DNA from: Demetria terragena DSM 11295
GTDB lineage: Bacteria > Actinomycetota > Actinomycetes > Actinomycetales > Dermatophilaceae
Direction: 5' to 3'
Length of the DNA: 64,000 nt
Assembly: GCF_000376825.1 (NCBI RefSeq)
Contig: NZ_AQXW01000003.1
Span: 1-64,000, forward strand
Shown in pieces: positions 53,139-62,073 of the stretch (positions are counted from its first letter, which is position 1; every line of letters starts with the position of its first letter). The translations under genes and the position numbers were made by a program. Below the pieces are notes generated by a model. That model did not search any database, had not been told where the DNA came from, and saw only the letters and a program-made list of their open reading frames with translations.

Positions 53139-54680
53139 ATGGTCCAGGTGAATCGCAGAACCGTGATGTCCGGAGCGTTCGTGGCGGCGAGTGCCGGGGT
53201 GTGGGGGCCGCGCGCTGCGGCGACTCCACATGTGGTCCGGCGGGGGCGGCCGAGCCTCCCAAACGGAGTGATGTCGGGCGATGTGAGCACTCACACGGGC
53301 ACCGTGTGGGCGCGGAGTGATCGGCCCGCCAGGCTTTTTGCCCAGGTAGGTCGTGGCCGAGACCGCCACATCATTCGCGGACCGTGGGCGACACCAGCGA
53401 CTGATCTCACCGCGACGATTGACTTGCGGCGGCTGCGCCCTGGATGTGATCAGGATGTCCAGTTGTGGTTCGAGACTGGCGATGGGCTGCGCGGCGAACG
53501 GCAGACCGTGTCGTTTCGCACCGCACCCACTCATCGGGCGAGCCAGAGCTTTGTCTGGTCGGGGGACACCTGTGGCCAGGGATGGGGCATTAATCCGGAT
53601 GTCGGCGGCATGGTCGGATACCGCGCGATGCTCAATACCCGGCCGGACTTCTTCATCCACTCCGGAGACACGATCTATGCTGACGGGCCCCTGGCTGACA
53701 AGGTCGTGGAGCCCGATGGTCAGATCTGGCGCAACATCCTCATCCCTGAGGTCACCAAGGTCGCAGAGACGTTGAGTGAGTACCGCGGTCGCCACCGTTA
53801 CAACCACCTCGACGACAACCTCCGCACCATGTACGCCCAGGTGCCGGTCCTGGCCCAATGGGACGACCACGAGACGGTCAACAACTGGTACCCGGGCGAG
53901 ATCCTCGATGATCCGCAGTACACCGAGAGGCGCGTCGATGTCCTCGCCGCTCGTGCTCGCAAGGCATGGTTCGAGTGGCAACCGCTAGGCGACCAAGACC
54001 GGCGTGGTCAGCGGACAAGTGATGGGCGAAACCGCATCTACCGCAAGGTTTCTCGCGGCCGAAACCTCGATGTCTTCTGCGTCGACATGCGCACATACAA
54101 GAGCACAAACACGAGCAACGTGGAGAAGCACCGGGTTCCGGTCTTCGGACGGGAGCAACTGTCGTGGTTGATCCGGGAGCTTCGCCGATCGCGGGCGACC
54201 TGGAAGGTCATCGCAGCGGATCTGCCACTCGGTCTCGTGATTCCCGATGGGGAGACGGCCTTCGAGGGCCTCGCCAACGGCGAACCAGGGGCTCCACTCG
54301 GGCGCGAGCACGAGATTGCCTACCTCTTGCGGGAATTGAAGAGACACCAGGTGTCCAACCTGTTGTGGGTGACTGCAGACGTGCACTACTGCGCGGCGCA
54401 CCATTACGACCCGGCTCGTGCCGCCTTCACCGACTTTGACCCGTTTTGGGAACTCGTTGCGGGCCCGATCTCTGCGGGCGCGTTCGGTCCCAGCGAACTG
54501 GACTCGACGTTTGGTCCGACGGCCGTGTTCCGCAAATTCGGGACGACGAACCAATCGCCGCGCAAGGGCGACGCCCACTTCTTTGGGCATGTCGACGTCG
54601 CAGATGACGGACTCCTGACCGCGAGTCTTCGAGATATCACCGGTGCGGTGCTGTGGCGCCGGGATCTCCAGCCGGTGTGA
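53139..54680 (+). CDS. PhoD-like alkaline phosphatase, Tat-exported
   Basis: 513 residues. The N-terminus NRRTVMSGAFVAASAGVWG is a Tat signal (RR-x-hydrophobic), then the PhoD fold: SLPNGVMSGDVSTHTGTVWA domain, the metal-binding GDT (VWSGDTCGQG), SGDTIYADGPL, AQWDDHETVNNWYPG and VTADVHYCAAH. All catalytic metal blocks are present. Releases phosphate from diesters/monoesters outside the cell, with a Fe/Ca type centre in the family. Follows a two-component system. Confidence 0.88.
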   Translation: MVQVNRRTVMSGAFVAASAGVWGPRAAATPHVVRRGRPSLPNGVMSGDVSTHTGTVWARSDRPARLFAQVGRGRDRHIIRGPWATPATDLTATIDLRRLRPGCDQDVQLWFETGDGLRGERQTVSFRTAPTHRASQSFVWSGDTCGQGWGINPDVGGMVGYRAMLNTRPDFFIHSGDTIYADGPLADKVVEPDGQIWRNILIPEVTKVAETLSEYRGRHRYNHLDDNLRTMYAQVPVLAQWDDHETVNNWYPGEILDDPQYTERRVDVLAARARKAWFEWQPLGDQDRRGQRTSDGRNRIYRKVSRGRNLDVFCVDMRTYKSTNTSNVEKHRVPVFGREQLSWLIRELRRSRATWKVIAADLPLGLVIPDGETAFEGLANGEPGAPLGREHEIAYLLRELKRHQVSNLLWVTADVHYCAAHHYDPARAAFTDFDPFWELVAGPISAGAFGPSELDSTFGPTAVFRKFGTTNQSPRKGDAHFFGHVDVADDGLLTASLRDITGAVLWRRDLQPV

Positions 54681-54738
54681 CGGAGTTCGCACCCTCGTGA
54701 CTTGCTGGTAGACCCCTGTTTCGTGCTGCACTTGAGGC

Positions 54739-55149
54739 ATGACACCGAGTACGTCGTCGCGACCAAAATGCACCAAGCCGCACCTCAGCGGCTGGATTGG
54801 GGTCGTGCTATCTGCCGAGAATGCCCAGGAGTTGGCGCATTTCTATCGGGACATGCTCGGCTGGCCATTGCATGACGATGAGCCGGACTGGTGCACAATG
54901 CAGATTCCCGGCGCTGCGGCCAACCTCGCGTTTCAGAGTGAGCCCAACTATCAGCGGCCGGCCTGGCCCGCCACCGGCACTCAGCAGCAGATGATGCTGC
55001 ATCTCGACATCGGCGCAACCTGTCTGTCAAAGGCCGTGGGCTCCGCCGAAAAGCTTGGTGCGACTCTCGCCGAGTCTCAGCCGCAATCAGACGTTCGGGT
55101 GATGTTCGATCCGGCCGGGCACCCATTCTGCCTTTACGAAGACGCCTGA
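54739..55149 (+). CDS. VOC-family (glyoxalase-like) protein
   Basis: 136 residues. LSGWIGVVLSAENAQELAHFY, GWPLHDDEPDWCTM, MMLHLDIGA and VRVMFDPAGHPFCLYE describe a paired beta-alpha-beta-beta-beta fold with the usual metal-ligand positions (H at HLD; E at LYE). Length and ending (PAGHPFCL) match VOC proteins. Substrate unknown. Its 3' end overlaps the MerR gene by 16 bases. Confidence 0.85.
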   Translation: MTPSTSSRPKCTKPHLSGWIGVVLSAENAQELAHFYRDMLGWPLHDDEPDWCTMQIPGAAANLAFQSEPNYQRPAWPATGTQQQMMLHLDIGATCLSKAVGSAEKLGATLAESQPQSDVRVMFDPAGHPFCLYEDA

Positions 55150-55568
55150 GAATCCGTCGCTTTCGGGGAGTTATCGACGCCTAAGGCGTTGAGGTCCGCG
55201 CGACACCGGACGGTCAGTGAGTCGAGTTCGGCGAGGGATTCATCGATGTCCTGGCGGCGCTGCTCGAGTTCTTGGCGACGCTCGGCGATCTGCTCCAACA
55301 GGTAGGTGAGTTGTCCCTGCTCGCCGGGTGTCTCGTCGTACATGTCGATGATCCGGCGAATCTCCTCGAGATCGAAGCCGATGCGCTTGCCGCGCAGGAT
55401 CAGTGCGAGGCGGGTTCGATCGCGCCGGTGGAAGACGCGTACGGTCCCACGTCGTTCGGGTGAGATCAGTCCGATCTGCTCGTAGTGCCTGATGGTTCGA
55501 TGCGTGACTCCGAATTCGTCCGCTATCTCGCCGATGTTCCAGGTCTGATGTGTCACCCCGCTTGTCAT
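55134..55568 (-). CDS. MerR-family regulator (LiuR-like)
   Basis: 144 residues. Winged-helix start TWNIGEIADEFGVTHRTIRHYEQIGLISPERRG is the MerR signature, with coiled-coil EQIAERRQELEQRRQDID and no Cys metal ligands, so it senses something other than metals. Divergent from acyl-CoA dehydrogenase and carboxyltransferase genes, and a 16-base palindrome lies between. That is the arrangement of LiuR regulators of branched-chain acyl-CoA breakdown. Name by context. Confidence 0.8.
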   Translation of the reverse strand: MTSGVTHQTWNIGEIADEFGVTHRTIRHYEQIGLISPERRGTVRVFHRRDRTRLALILRGKRIGFDLEEIRRIIDMYDETPGEQGQLTYLLEQIAERRQELEQRRQDIDESLAELDSLTVRCRADLNALGVDNSPKATDSQASS

Positions 55569-55586
55569 GACGTCGAATCATGCTTT

Positions 55587-55602
55587 ACGTTGACGTCAAC
55601 GT
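55587..55602. promoter_or_regulatory. 16-base perfect palindrome, probable MerR/LiuR-type operator
   Basis: ACGTTGACGTCAACGT, between the divergent MerR gene (55568) and the acyl-CoA dehydrogenase. TTGACG inside it resembles a -35 for the plus-strand genes. Confidence 0.65.
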
Positions 55603-55639
55603 CAAGCAGGCGGGGATACGTCAGAGAGGTCGGCCAACG

Positions 55640-56821
55640 GTGTTCGAGCTGAGCAGGGACCACGAGGAATTTCGCCGGGTAGTTCGCGATTTCGCCGAGC
55701 GCGAGGTTGGTCCGCACATCGAGCAGTGGGACCGTGATCATCATTTCCCGTCCCATCTGGTGCCCCAGATGGGGGAACTCGGCCTCTTTGGGATGGTCGT
55801 GCCCGAGGAGTACGGCGGCGCGGGCCTTGAGGAGGGTGGCTTCACCTACCTGTGCCTGGCCATCGAAGAACTTGGCCGAGTCGACCAGTCCGTGGGGATC
55901 ACGTTGTCGGCCGGGGTGGGCCTGGGGATCAACCCGATCTTGACCTACGGTAGCCCGGAGCAGAAGCAGCAGTATTTGCCGGACTTAGTCGCAGGGAAGA
56001 CCCTCGCCGGATTTGGTCTGACCGAGCCGGAGGCTGGCTCGGATGCGGGTGCGACCAAGACCCGTGCCGCGTTGGCGGATGGGCAGTGGACCGTCAATGG
56101 TTCAAAGGCCTTCATCACCAACTCGGGTACAGATCGAACCTCAGTGGTCACCGTGACTGCGCGAACAGGCGAGACCGCGGACGGGCGCCCCGAGATTAGC
56201 GCCATCATGATTCCTTCTGGCACAGAGGGATTCACCGTCGAACCGGCGTACCGCAAGTTGGGTTGGCATGCCTCCGACACTCACGGATTGACCTTCGAGT
56301 CGTGCGCGGTACCCGAGGAGAACCTCCTCGGCGAGCGCGGGTCTGGATTCAAGCAGTTCCTGAAGACACTCGATGACGGCCGGATTGCGATCAGCGCGTT
56401 GTCTGTCGGTCTGGCGCAGGCGTGCCTGGAGGCAGCGACCGACTATGCGAAGACGCGCATCGCGTTCGGTCGGCCTATCGGTGTCAACCAGGGTGTCTCG
56501 TTCCAGGTCTCTGACCTGGCGGTGATGGTCGAGGCGGCCCGGTTGCTGACCTACAAGGCGGCTTGGCTTAAGGACGAGCACGATGCCGGGCGGCGGTCGG
56601 TGGCTGAGGTGAAGCAGGCGGCAGCGATTGCCAAATTGCACTCCACCGAAGCGGCAGTGACCGCGACGCGAATCGCGACACAGATCTTCGGCGGCAACGG
56701 CTTCATGGAGGAGTTCCCCGTGACACGCTTCTATCGCGATGCCAAGATTTTGGAGATCGGCGAAGGGACCTCGGAGGTGCAACGCATGGTGATTGCCCGC
56801 GGGCTAGGACTTCCGCAATGA
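55640..56821 (+). CDS. Acyl-CoA dehydrogenase
   Basis: 393 residues from GTG 55640; an earlier in-frame ATG 55580 would run through the operator palindrome. Substrate blocks: FAEREVGPHIEQWDRDH, GVGLGINPILTYGS, GFGLTEPEAGSDAGATKT (flavin and substrate contact), AFITNSGTD, LDDGRIAISALSVGLAQ and the FGGNGFMEEFPVTRFYRDAKILEI end with the catalytic-region Glu. Oxidises an acyl-CoA to an enoyl-CoA. The paired carboxyltransferase 4 bases on suggests a branched-chain or methyl-branched substrate. Confidence 0.92.
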   Translation: MFELSRDHEEFRRVVRDFAEREVGPHIEQWDRDHHFPSHLVPQMGELGLFGMVVPEEYGGAGLEEGGFTYLCLAIEELGRVDQSVGITLSAGVGLGINPILTYGSPEQKQQYLPDLVAGKTLAGFGLTEPEAGSDAGATKTRAALADGQWTVNGSKAFITNSGTDRTSVVTVTARTGETADGRPEISAIMIPSGTEGFTVEPAYRKLGWHASDTHGLTFESCAVPEENLLGERGSGFKQFLKTLDDGRIAISALSVGLAQACLEAATDYAKTRIAFGRPIGVNQGVSFQVSDLAVMVEAARLLTYKAAWLKDEHDAGRRSVAEVKQAAAIAKLHSTEAAVTATRIATQIFGGNGFMEEFPVTRFYRDAKILEIGEGTSEVQRMVIARGLGLPQ

Positions 56822-58368
56822 GTCAGCCCACTGACCCGCACGTGGTCGACGTTCGTGCGCGGTTGGAGGCGTCGTACGCCGCGACGGAGGAGCCCACCGA
56901 GAAGGCCAAGGCCAAACTCGACAGCCAAAACAAGCTCTACGTCCGGGACCGCATCGCCTTGCTCTTTGATGAGGGAACGTTCGTCGAAGACGGCCGCTAC
57001 GCCAACGCCAGCGCCGAAGGACTCCCCGCCGACGGGGTCGTGACCGGGCGCGGCATGGTCGACGGGCGCGCAGCCGTCGTCATCGCGAATGACCCTGCGG
57101 TGAAAGCAGGTTCGTGGGGTGCGCGAACTGTCGAGAAGATTGTGCGCGCCACCGAGACTGCGCTGCGCGAAGAACTTCCGGTGTTCTGGTTCGTGGACTC
57201 GGCAGGCGCTCGGATCACTGACCAGGTGGAGATGTTTCCCGGTCGGCGGGGCGCTGGTCGCATCTTCCACAACCAGGTAGCGCTGTCGGGCAAGGTCCCG
57301 CAGATCTGTTGTCTCTTTGGCCCGTCCGCGGCCGGTGGCGCCTACATCCCGAGTTTCTGCGACACCATCATCATGGTCGAAGGAAATGCGTCGATGTACC
57401 TCGGCAGCCCTCGCATGGCCGAGATGGTCGTGGGGGAGAAGGTGTCGTTGGAAGAGATGGGCGGTGCGCGAATGCACTGCACTGTCAGCGGAGTTGGCGA
57501 CCTGCTTGCTGAGGATGACACCGAGGCCATCGAGCTGGCCAAATTGTTCTTCTCCTATGTTCCGAGCACCTGGCACGACGACGTGCCGAGGTACGAATCT
57601 GAGGCGCCGGCCGAGCCGCTCAGTCGCGAGACTGTGCCACAAGTCGAGTCGCAGCCATTCGACGTGCACGACGTCATCGACGGACTGGTCGACGACGACA
57701 GTTTCTTTGAGGTCAAGCCGCTGTTCGCCGCCGAGCTCGTCGTCGGATTCGGGCGCATGGACGGCCAAGCGGTCGGCATCGTGGCCAACAACTCGGCCGT
57801 GAAGGGCGGGGTGCTGTTCACCGATAGTGCCGACAAGGCCGCGCGGTTCATTTGGATGTGCGATGCGTACGGCATTCCCCTTCTCTACCTCGCGGACGTC
57901 CCGGGCTTCATGATCGGCTCGGAAGTCGAGCGCGGCGGCATCATTCGTCACGGGGCCAAGATGGTGTCGGCGGTCGCGTCGGCGACCGTTCCGCAGTTCT
58001 GCGTCGTGCTCCGGAAGGCCTATGGCGCTGGCCTGTATGCGATGGGTGGGCCGGGCTTCGGGCCGGACGCCACCCTGGCGTTGCCGACTGCACGCATCGC
58101 GGTGATGGGTCCTGAGGCAGCGGTCAATGCGGTCTATGCCAACAAGATCGCTGCGATTGAGGATGAGTCTGAGCGCGAGGCCTTCATCGCGGCCAAGCGT
58201 GAGGAATATGTCGCCGATGTGGACATCGAGCGACTGGCGTCCGATCTCGTCATCGACGGGATCGTGGAGGCGGATGCCCTGCGCGATGAGCTCCTCCGCC
58301 GCCTGGCGTATGCCCATCGCCGCGACCGCCACTTCTCCACGCGGAGGCGGTCCATCCCGCCGGTGTGA
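56818..58368 (+). CDS. Acyl-CoA carboxylase beta subunit (carboxyltransferase)
   Basis: 516 residues, ATG 56818 overlapping the dehydrogenase stop. Carboxyltransferase N and C domains: GSWGARTVEKIVRATETALRE, FWFVDSAGARITDQVEMFPG, LFGPSAAGGAYIPSFCD, and VADVPGFMIGSEVERGGIIRHGAKM, YGAGLYAMGGPGFGPD. The oxyanion Gly pairs are present. Carries no biotin; needs an alpha subunit such as 41123-42895. Together with the dehydrogenase and MerR gene it may act on methylcrotonyl-CoA or a related enoyl-CoA, which is an inference. Confidence 0.92.
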   Translation: MSQPTDPHVVDVRARLEASYAATEEPTEKAKAKLDSQNKLYVRDRIALLFDEGTFVEDGRYANASAEGLPADGVVTGRGMVDGRAAVVIANDPAVKAGSWGARTVEKIVRATETALREELPVFWFVDSAGARITDQVEMFPGRRGAGRIFHNQVALSGKVPQICCLFGPSAAGGAYIPSFCDTIIMVEGNASMYLGSPRMAEMVVGEKVSLEEMGGARMHCTVSGVGDLLAEDDTEAIELAKLFFSYVPSTWHDDVPRYESEAPAEPLSRETVPQVESQPFDVHDVIDGLVDDDSFFEVKPLFAAELVVGFGRMDGQAVGIVANNSAVKGGVLFTDSADKAARFIWMCDAYGIPLLYLADVPGFMIGSEVERGGIIRHGAKMVSAVASATVPQFCVVLRKAYGAGLYAMGGPGFGPDATLALPTARIAVMGPEAAVNAVYANKIAAIEDESEREAFIAAKREEYVADVDIERLASDLVIDGIVEADALRDELLRRLAYAHRRDRHFSTRRRSIPPV

Positions 58369-59090
58369 TCCGTACCGATCCGCCGGTCGATGGCTTATGG
58401 AAGGCCGAGATCGTCTTTTCCAGGTAGGCCCATGCACTGCGCCGTAGTACTCGGCGACCACGCGCTGGTCCGGCCAGAGGAAGTCGACGCAGGCCAGCCA
58501 GCCCGAACGGTCGTAGAGATCGGCATTCAAGTGCGGCTCTGGCAGACCCCATGCGGCAAAGTGCAGGCGGGTCCCCGCCGCCGTCGCGCACCAGCGACGA
58601 CCGAGCTGAGGCGATCAAGGTCTCATCCGTCGCGGTTCAGGATGGGGTCGCCAGCTTGGACGAGTTGGGTGAGAGTCAACGCCGGTGCGAGGTCACACCA
58701 GGTGTCGCCGAGATCAGTAACGCTCAACCCGTTTGGCAGGTGCGCGATGCGACGATCGGCAACGTGGCCAACAACTCCGCGGTGTTCGATGCGGTGGCGA
58801 TCCGAGGAGACCACCTGGTGAACGACCCTGTCTCTCTCCATGTGTAGCGGCAGCGGGAGGTGCCACAGCACGCCGGCGGTGTGATGGCTGAAAGCAGCCG
58901 TCGGCGTGACCCGTTGCAGCGCGCGGAGTTGGGCTAGCCGATCGTCGACGAGGCCGGCCGGAAGACGTACGCCGTGGAAGGGTGCCACCAGGTCGCGAGC
59001 GTGGGTGCGTCCTTGTGAAACCCCCAAGGCGCGAGCCTCGGCCACGGTGAAGGGCTCGGGTAGGGCTTGGGGCAAGGGCGTACGCAGCAT
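58369..59090 (-). pseudogene. Decayed DUF559/AbiEi-type gene
   Basis: The N-terminal 155 residues (start 59090) keep the family pattern: PFTVAEARALGVSQGRTHARDL, AFSHHTAGVLWHLPLP and LTLTQLVQAGDPILNR. An in-frame TGA at 58623-58625 ends it, and the C-terminal half (AAGTRLHFAAWGLPEPHL, YDRSGWLACVDFLWPDQR, VVAEYYGAVHG) continues in another frame, so at least one stop and one frameshift separate it. The EYYGAVHG segment corresponds to the catalytic E-x-D/Y-G of DUF559. The tail runs into the 3' end of the carboxyltransferase. Not likely functional. Sequence error at both sites is less likely. Confidence 0.75.
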
Positions 59091-59144
59091 CCAGCGACCT
59101 TGGCAGATCGGGCATACGCGCGCTCTTGGCTGTCCACCGGCGGG

Positions 59145-59771
59145 TCAGGGGGTACGCAGGTCGTGCCAGGGGATGTCGAGCTCGCCGAGGAGCTCTCGCA
59201 GCAGTGGCAAGGACACCCCTACGACGTTGTGGTGGTCGCCTTCGATACCGGTGACATACGCGCCGCCGAGGCCATCGATGGTGAACCCGCCGGCCACGTG
59301 GAGGGGCTCGCCGCTGGCGACATATGCCTCGATCTCTTCATCGCTGAGTTTGGCGAAGTGCACCGTGGTGGAGGCTACCGCGCCCAGCGTTGCGCCGGTG
59401 CCGTCCTCCCGCTCGTCGATGAGCCAGTGCCCGCTGTGCAGGACGCCAGACCGGCCGCGCATGCGGTGCCAGCGATCAGTCGCCTCGGCTACGTCAGCTG
59501 GCTTGCCGTGCACCTCGCCATCGACCTCCAGCACCGAGTCGCAGCCAAGCACGAGGGTGTCCTCCTCGACCTTGGCCGCGACGGCCTCGCACTTGGCCCG
59601 GGCCAGGAGGAGGGCGACATCCTCGGCGGCCAGCGGTCCATGGCTGTCTTCGGCGCGCGCGAGAGTTGCCGGCTCATCCACGTCCGACACCTGGACCGTG
59701 GGCTCTATTCCGGCAGAGCGCAGCGTGGCTAGACGGGCGGGGGACTTCGAGGCGAGTGTCAGCGAGGTCAT
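59145..59771 (-). CDS. Maf-like nucleoside-triphosphate pyrophosphatase
   Basis: 208 residues from leaderless ATG 59771. Begins TLASKSPARLATLRSAGIEP, then LVLGCDSVLEVDGEVHGKP (the catalytic Asp region) and GGFTIDGLGGAYVTGIEGDH near the end, all Maf features. Removes non-canonical or methylated nucleotides. Often adjacent to acyl-CoA carboxylase genes in actinobacteria, as here. It lies 9 bases after the PLP-enzyme gene but has its own -10. Confidence 0.92.
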   Translation of the reverse strand: MTSLTLASKSPARLATLRSAGIEPTVQVSDVDEPATLARAEDSHGPLAAEDVALLLARAKCEAVAAKVEEDTLVLGCDSVLEVDGEVHGKPADVAEATDRWHRMRGRSGVLHSGHWLIDEREDGTGATLGAVASTTVHFAKLSDEEIEAYVASGEPLHVAGGFTIDGLGGAYVTGIEGDHHNVVGVSLPLLRELLGELDIPWHDLRTP

Positions 59772-59777
59772 GTGATC

Positions 59778-59783
59778 ACGCTA
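59778..59783 (-). promoter_or_regulatory. -10 element of leaderless maf promoter
   Basis: TAGCGT on the minus strand, 6 bases before ATG 59771; it falls inside the end of the PLP-enzyme gene. Confidence 0.6.
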
Positions 59784-60857
59784 TCCGCGCATCTGTGGTT
59801 CGTGGGCAACGGCCTGAGCTGGAGCCGGGCGGCCGTTCCACTCCATTCGACTCCACGGACGCGCCAGGTCGGCGGTGTCGGTCACGGTGATCGGTGCGTA
59901 CGACGACAACGGACCGTGCTCGGCGTGCCGCGCGTGAACGGCGATGGCATAGCGATGACCGGTGTCGGGGGCGATGACAACGGTCCCGGGATTCCCTTGA
60001 GGCTGGTCAGCAAGGCTCCGCTCGTAGCGCGCGGCGGCCCATGCGGCGCCGCTGGAAAGACCTGCAAACAAAGCGTGTTCGCGCATCAGCGTTGTCGTGG
60101 CGGTGCACGCCACGTCGTGGCCAATCCAGTGAATTGTCGAATAGGCCTGGTGTCGCACATTGCCGAATGGAATTGAAGATCCAATACCGGCAATGATGAT
60201 CTCGGGGTCATCGACATGGTCTGCGCCGAAGGTGACGCTTCCGAACGGTTGGACGCCGGTTACGGTGGACGGAAGGATGCGTGAAATGCCTTGCGCCACA
60301 GCAAAACTGGAGACGCCGGAGCCAACTGGGGCGACCAGATTGATCGAGTCGTGCCCGCGCGCCATGAGTGATTTGGCGACGGCCGCACCCACGGGAAGGT
60401 AGCCCGCGTCGTGCACCGGATCGTGGTATTGGCGCATCCAGTGGATCTCGGGCTCGGCGGCCAGGATTTCACGGATGCGGGCGACTCGCCGCGACTGGTC
60501 CAGTTCCAGCGACGAGGTTGAGGGCATCCGTTCCAGTTCGACGCCGAGCAGTTCCAACTCGGCTTCCATGACTGCGTCAATCGTGGTGGAGCCGATAATC
60601 CGGCAGCGCACGCCAAGTTCGTGACACGCCAGTGCCAGCGCGCGAGCATAGATGCCGGACGAGGAGTCCACCACGGTGTCTCCCGGTTTGACCTTCCCAG
60701 TGGTGATGAGGTGGTGCAACGCGGCACGCGCTGACAGCACCTTCATCGTTTCGAAGCGCAGCACGAAAAGACCAGGTTCGAGCGCAATCAAGTCGGGTGC
60801 ACCGACTGCGGCCCCGGCGTGATCGAGGATTTCAAGCTGAAGTTCAGCGGTCGACAT
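59781..60857 (-). CDS. Divergent PLP-dependent enzyme of the cysteine synthase fold
   Basis: 358 residues, fold type II. Lys39 in ETMKVLSARAALHHL is the expected Schiff-base lysine, the SSSGIYARALALAC loop (65-76) replaces the usual SGNxG, phosphate loop GSGVSS at 179-184, and LSSGAAW, APDTGHRY at the end. Loss of the Asn in the SGN motif suggests a chemistry or substrate that differs from cysteine synthase. Translation overlaps the MFS gene by 14 bases. Neighbours suggest synthesis of a metal-chelating amino-acid derivative (as SbnA does for staphyloferrin B), which is inference. Confidence 0.75.
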   Translation of the reverse strand: MSTAELQLEILDHAGAAVGAPDLIALEPGLFVLRFETMKVLSARAALHHLITTGKVKPGDTVVDSSSGIYARALALACHELGVRCRIIGSTTIDAVMEAELELLGVELERMPSTSSLELDQSRRVARIREILAAEPEIHWMRQYHDPVHDAGYLPVGAAVAKSLMARGHDSINLVAPVGSGVSSFAVAQGISRILPSTVTGVQPFGSVTFGADHVDDPEIIIAGIGSSIPFGNVRHQAYSTIHWIGHDVACTATTTLMREHALFAGLSSGAAWAAARYERSLADQPQGNPGTVVIAPDTGHRYAIAVHARHAEHGPLSSYAPITVTDTADLARPWSRMEWNGRPAPAQAVAHEPQMRG

Positions 60858-62073
60858 GGTGTTCCTTCGCAGGGAGAGGTTTGATGGCTTGGCCAGCGAT
60901 CGCGCAGCCCGCCATGAGGAGCGCCAAGGTGACGCCAGTGGCCCGCCAACCGCCTAGCGCAAGAGTTGTTCCGACAAGCGCGGCGCCAGCGAAGACGCCG
61001 AGTGACTGGCCAGATCCGTTGAGGGACATGAGAGTTCCTCTTACCTCACCAGCCCGGCGGACTAACAACGTAATGACGCCCGCTGCCAGTAGCGCATGAC
61101 CGATCGAACTGAGTGCGGTGCCGGCCAGGGCCAGGGGGAGGGAACTGGTGAGGAATAGCGCGGTATGGCCGACGGCAGCGAGGGCGCCACCGGCGCTGAG
61201 CACTGCCGGCGCCAATCGCAAGTTCCGGTCCTGGGCCAGGAATCGGCCCGACCACCAGGTCCCCACGAAGAACGCCGTCCCAGAAAGGGTCCACACCAGT
61301 GAGAAGGTCGTGGGGGAGAGGTCGTGGACCTGGTCGTAGTACGCCGCGACATAAGCAAGTTGGCCCATGAAGCAGGCGGTTCGGACGCAGGACAGTGCGA
61401 TCAGCAGCACGGCACCAGGGACCCGTAGGGCGGTACGGAAGGCCTCGACATAGCCCGGCGCCGGGCCACGATCCGCGGGTCGTTTTTCAGGCCGTCGCAC
61501 CAGCACAAGAGCAACGACCGAGCACAGGAGGGCCGCTCCGATCATGTCCCCCTGCCAGCCCCAGATCACCGCAGGGGCGGCGAGCAACGGGGCCGCCAGC
61601 ATCGCGGTCAGCGTGGTGGTGGACGTCACCAGGGTGGCGGCCCGCCCCGATGCTGCCTCGGAGGAGTAACGGTCGGCGGCCATCGCCGATACGGCCGGGT
61701 TCAGTAATGACGTGCCGACACCGACCAGAAGGCAGAAGGCAATCCACCCAGCGGTGGCGGAGAGGAGACTGCCCAGGCACGCGATCGCCAATGTTGCCAG
61801 GGCAATTCCCGCAACCTTGTTTCGCGGTATGCGGTCAATGAGTGGCGCGGCAGTCGCGCCGAGCACCAACGCGGCGATGCCTCCAAGCCCACGGAAGCTT
61901 CCGATCACCTCGACTGGACTATCGGCGTCCTGCGCGATCGGAGCGAGGAAGTTGCCCATGATCGTGAAAGGAACCAAGCCAAGCGCCGCGGCGAGCAGAA
62001 GGGGCCACAACTCGCGCACCAACTGGCGATCGGGGGGAACCGCCGCCGTCGCTGGAACGGGATCGGTCGTCAT
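60844..62073 (-). CDS. MFS transporter
   Basis: 409 residues, twelve predicted membrane segments. Loop 2-3 reads LIDRIPRNKVAG, close to the DRxxRR-type motif of antiporters; the C-terminal half has FVGTWWSGRFLAQDRNLRL and LLVRRAGEVRGTLMSLNGSG. Single-component transporter of drug/sugar-efflux-like type. Start overlaps the DUF364 gene stop and end overlaps the PLP enzyme, so it is produced with them; export or import of the product of that gene is likely. Confidence 0.87.
   Translation of the reverse strand: MTTDPVPATAAVPPDRQLVRELWPLLLAAALGLVPFTIMGNFLAPIAQDADSPVEVIGSFRGLGGIAALVLGATAAPLIDRIPRNKVAGIALATLAIACLGSLLSATAGWIAFCLLVGVGTSLLNPAVSAMAADRYSSEAASGRAATLVTSTTTLTAMLAAPLLAAPAVIWGWQGDMIGAALLCSVVALVLVRRPEKRPADRGPAPGYVEAFRTALRVPGAVLLIALSCVRTACFMGQLAYVAAYYDQVHDLSPTTFSLVWTLSGTAFFVGTWWSGRFLAQDRNLRLAPAVLSAGGALAAVGHTALFLTSSLPLALAGTALSSIGHALLAAGVITLLVRRAGEVRGTLMSLNGSGQSLGVFAGAALVGTTLALGGWRATGVTLALLMAGCAIAGQAIKPLPAKEHHVDR

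Noticed and set aside
54739-55568. Toxin-antitoxin pair from VOC and MerR overlap
   Set aside because: The genes converge and overlap only at their 3' ends; the MerR gene's operator is on the other side.
56731-58530. 599-residue minus-strand open frame
   Set aside because: It is antisense to the carboxyltransferase and dehydrogenase genes, with Arg/His-rich composition typical of shadow frames in GC-rich DNA. Only its first residues overlap the DUF559 remnant.
58906-59775. Plus-strand 289-residue open frame
   Set aside because: Antisense to maf and the broken DUF559 gene; low-complexity Ser/Arg content.
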